From contig PLYX01000095.1 of the NCBI GenBank assembly GCA_003151895.1, positions 1 to 13,254 on the forward strand: DNA of 13,254 bases, read 5' to 3'. Positions 13,173 through 13,254 of this stretch are shown piece by piece. The first letter of the stretch is position 1. Every line of letters begins with the position of its first letter. The notes beneath the pieces are model-generated. The model did no database searches and was not told where the DNA came from. It worked only from the letters and a program-made list of their open reading frames with translations. Origin of the DNA: Solirubrobacterales bacterium. GTDB taxonomy: Bacteria; Actinomycetota; Thermoleophilia; Solirubrobacterales; Solirubrobacteraceae. The position numbers were made by a program, and so were the translations under genes.

Positions 13173-13254
13173 GTGACACCCGTTCTCAACGCGGAGGAGA
13201 TCCGCGACGTCAACACGCGCTACCACGACGTGGCGGCCGATCACTACGACTCCA
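13173..13254 (+). CDS. Start of a SAM-dependent methyltransferase, cut by window edge
   Basis: Only 27 codons are visible, from GTG 13173, reading VTPVLNAEEIRDVNTRYHD then VAADHYDS. The pattern of N-x-R-Y-H-D-x-A-A-x-x-Y-D is the usual opening of class I SAM methyltransferases, just before motif I. It is divergent from the Rv3030-like methyltransferase with 75 bp between, so it may belong to the same polysaccharide locus. The assignment rests on this short lead, and the catalytic part is outside the window. Confidence 0.55.
   Translation, partial: MTPVLNAEEIRDVNTRYHDVAADHYDS

Overview
The window is very GC-rich, with strong third-position G/C bias, short intergenic gaps and several genes whose start codon sits 6-10 nt after a -10-like hexamer (leaderless-mRNA architecture). 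Together with a putative F420-dependent reductase, a MeaB GTPase and a pair resembling the mycobacterial Rv3030/Rv3031 polysaccharide genes, this suggests an actinobacterium. A deep-branching group such as Thermoleophilia is possible, but the lineage is inferred from gene content, not shown.

Layout. 1-952 (-): thiolase, cut off by the left edge. 1038-2534 (+): M17 leucyl aminopeptidase, divergent from the thiolase. 2603-3055 (-): putative F420-dependent nitroreductase-like protein. 3153-4541 (+): AAA ATPase with winged helix and DUF234-like nuclease-type tail. 4762-5064 and 5061-5615 (+): a two-gene module, Phd/YefM-like antitoxin plus MazF/PemK-like toxin, with a 4-nt overlap. 5627-6640 (-): MeaB GTPase. 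6720-7424 (+): hexapeptide acyltransferase. 7431-8771 (-): a second, different AAA ATPase with a winged helix and a DUF2188-like tail. 8868-8930 (+): a short relic of another hexapeptide acyltransferase. 9903-10475 and 8932-9906 (-): ECF sigma factor and membrane anti-sigma-like partner, 4-nt overlap. 10554-10805 (+): orphan ribbon-helix-helix antitoxin-like protein. 12297-13097 and 10808-12250 (-): Rv3030-like methyltransferase and GH57 glucan branching enzyme. 13173 to the right edge (+): start of another methyltransferase.

Two layers can be separated. The thiolase, aminopeptidase, MeaB, sigma/anti-sigma pair and GH57/methyltransferase pair look like ordinary chromosomal genes. Between them sit three accessory modules: ATPase-DUF234, the toxin-antitoxin pair and ATPase-DUF2188-like. 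Each has a short-repeat, operator-like array at its promoter. The clearest is upstream of the 7431-8771 ATPase: five TTCGCA/TGCGAA half-sites with strict 14/9/14/9-bp spacing, interleaved with a TTGCGC-17 bp-TATACT promoter. These arrays suggest tight, probably autogenous repression, and this ATPase is the best candidate for an undescribed system. Other notable structures are a perfect 14-bp-arm hairpin containing the only possible start codon of the GH57 gene, a 22-bp palindrome between the toxin and meaB, and an in-frame 15-bp tandem duplication inside meaB.

All family assignments come from reading motifs by eye; no database search was run.
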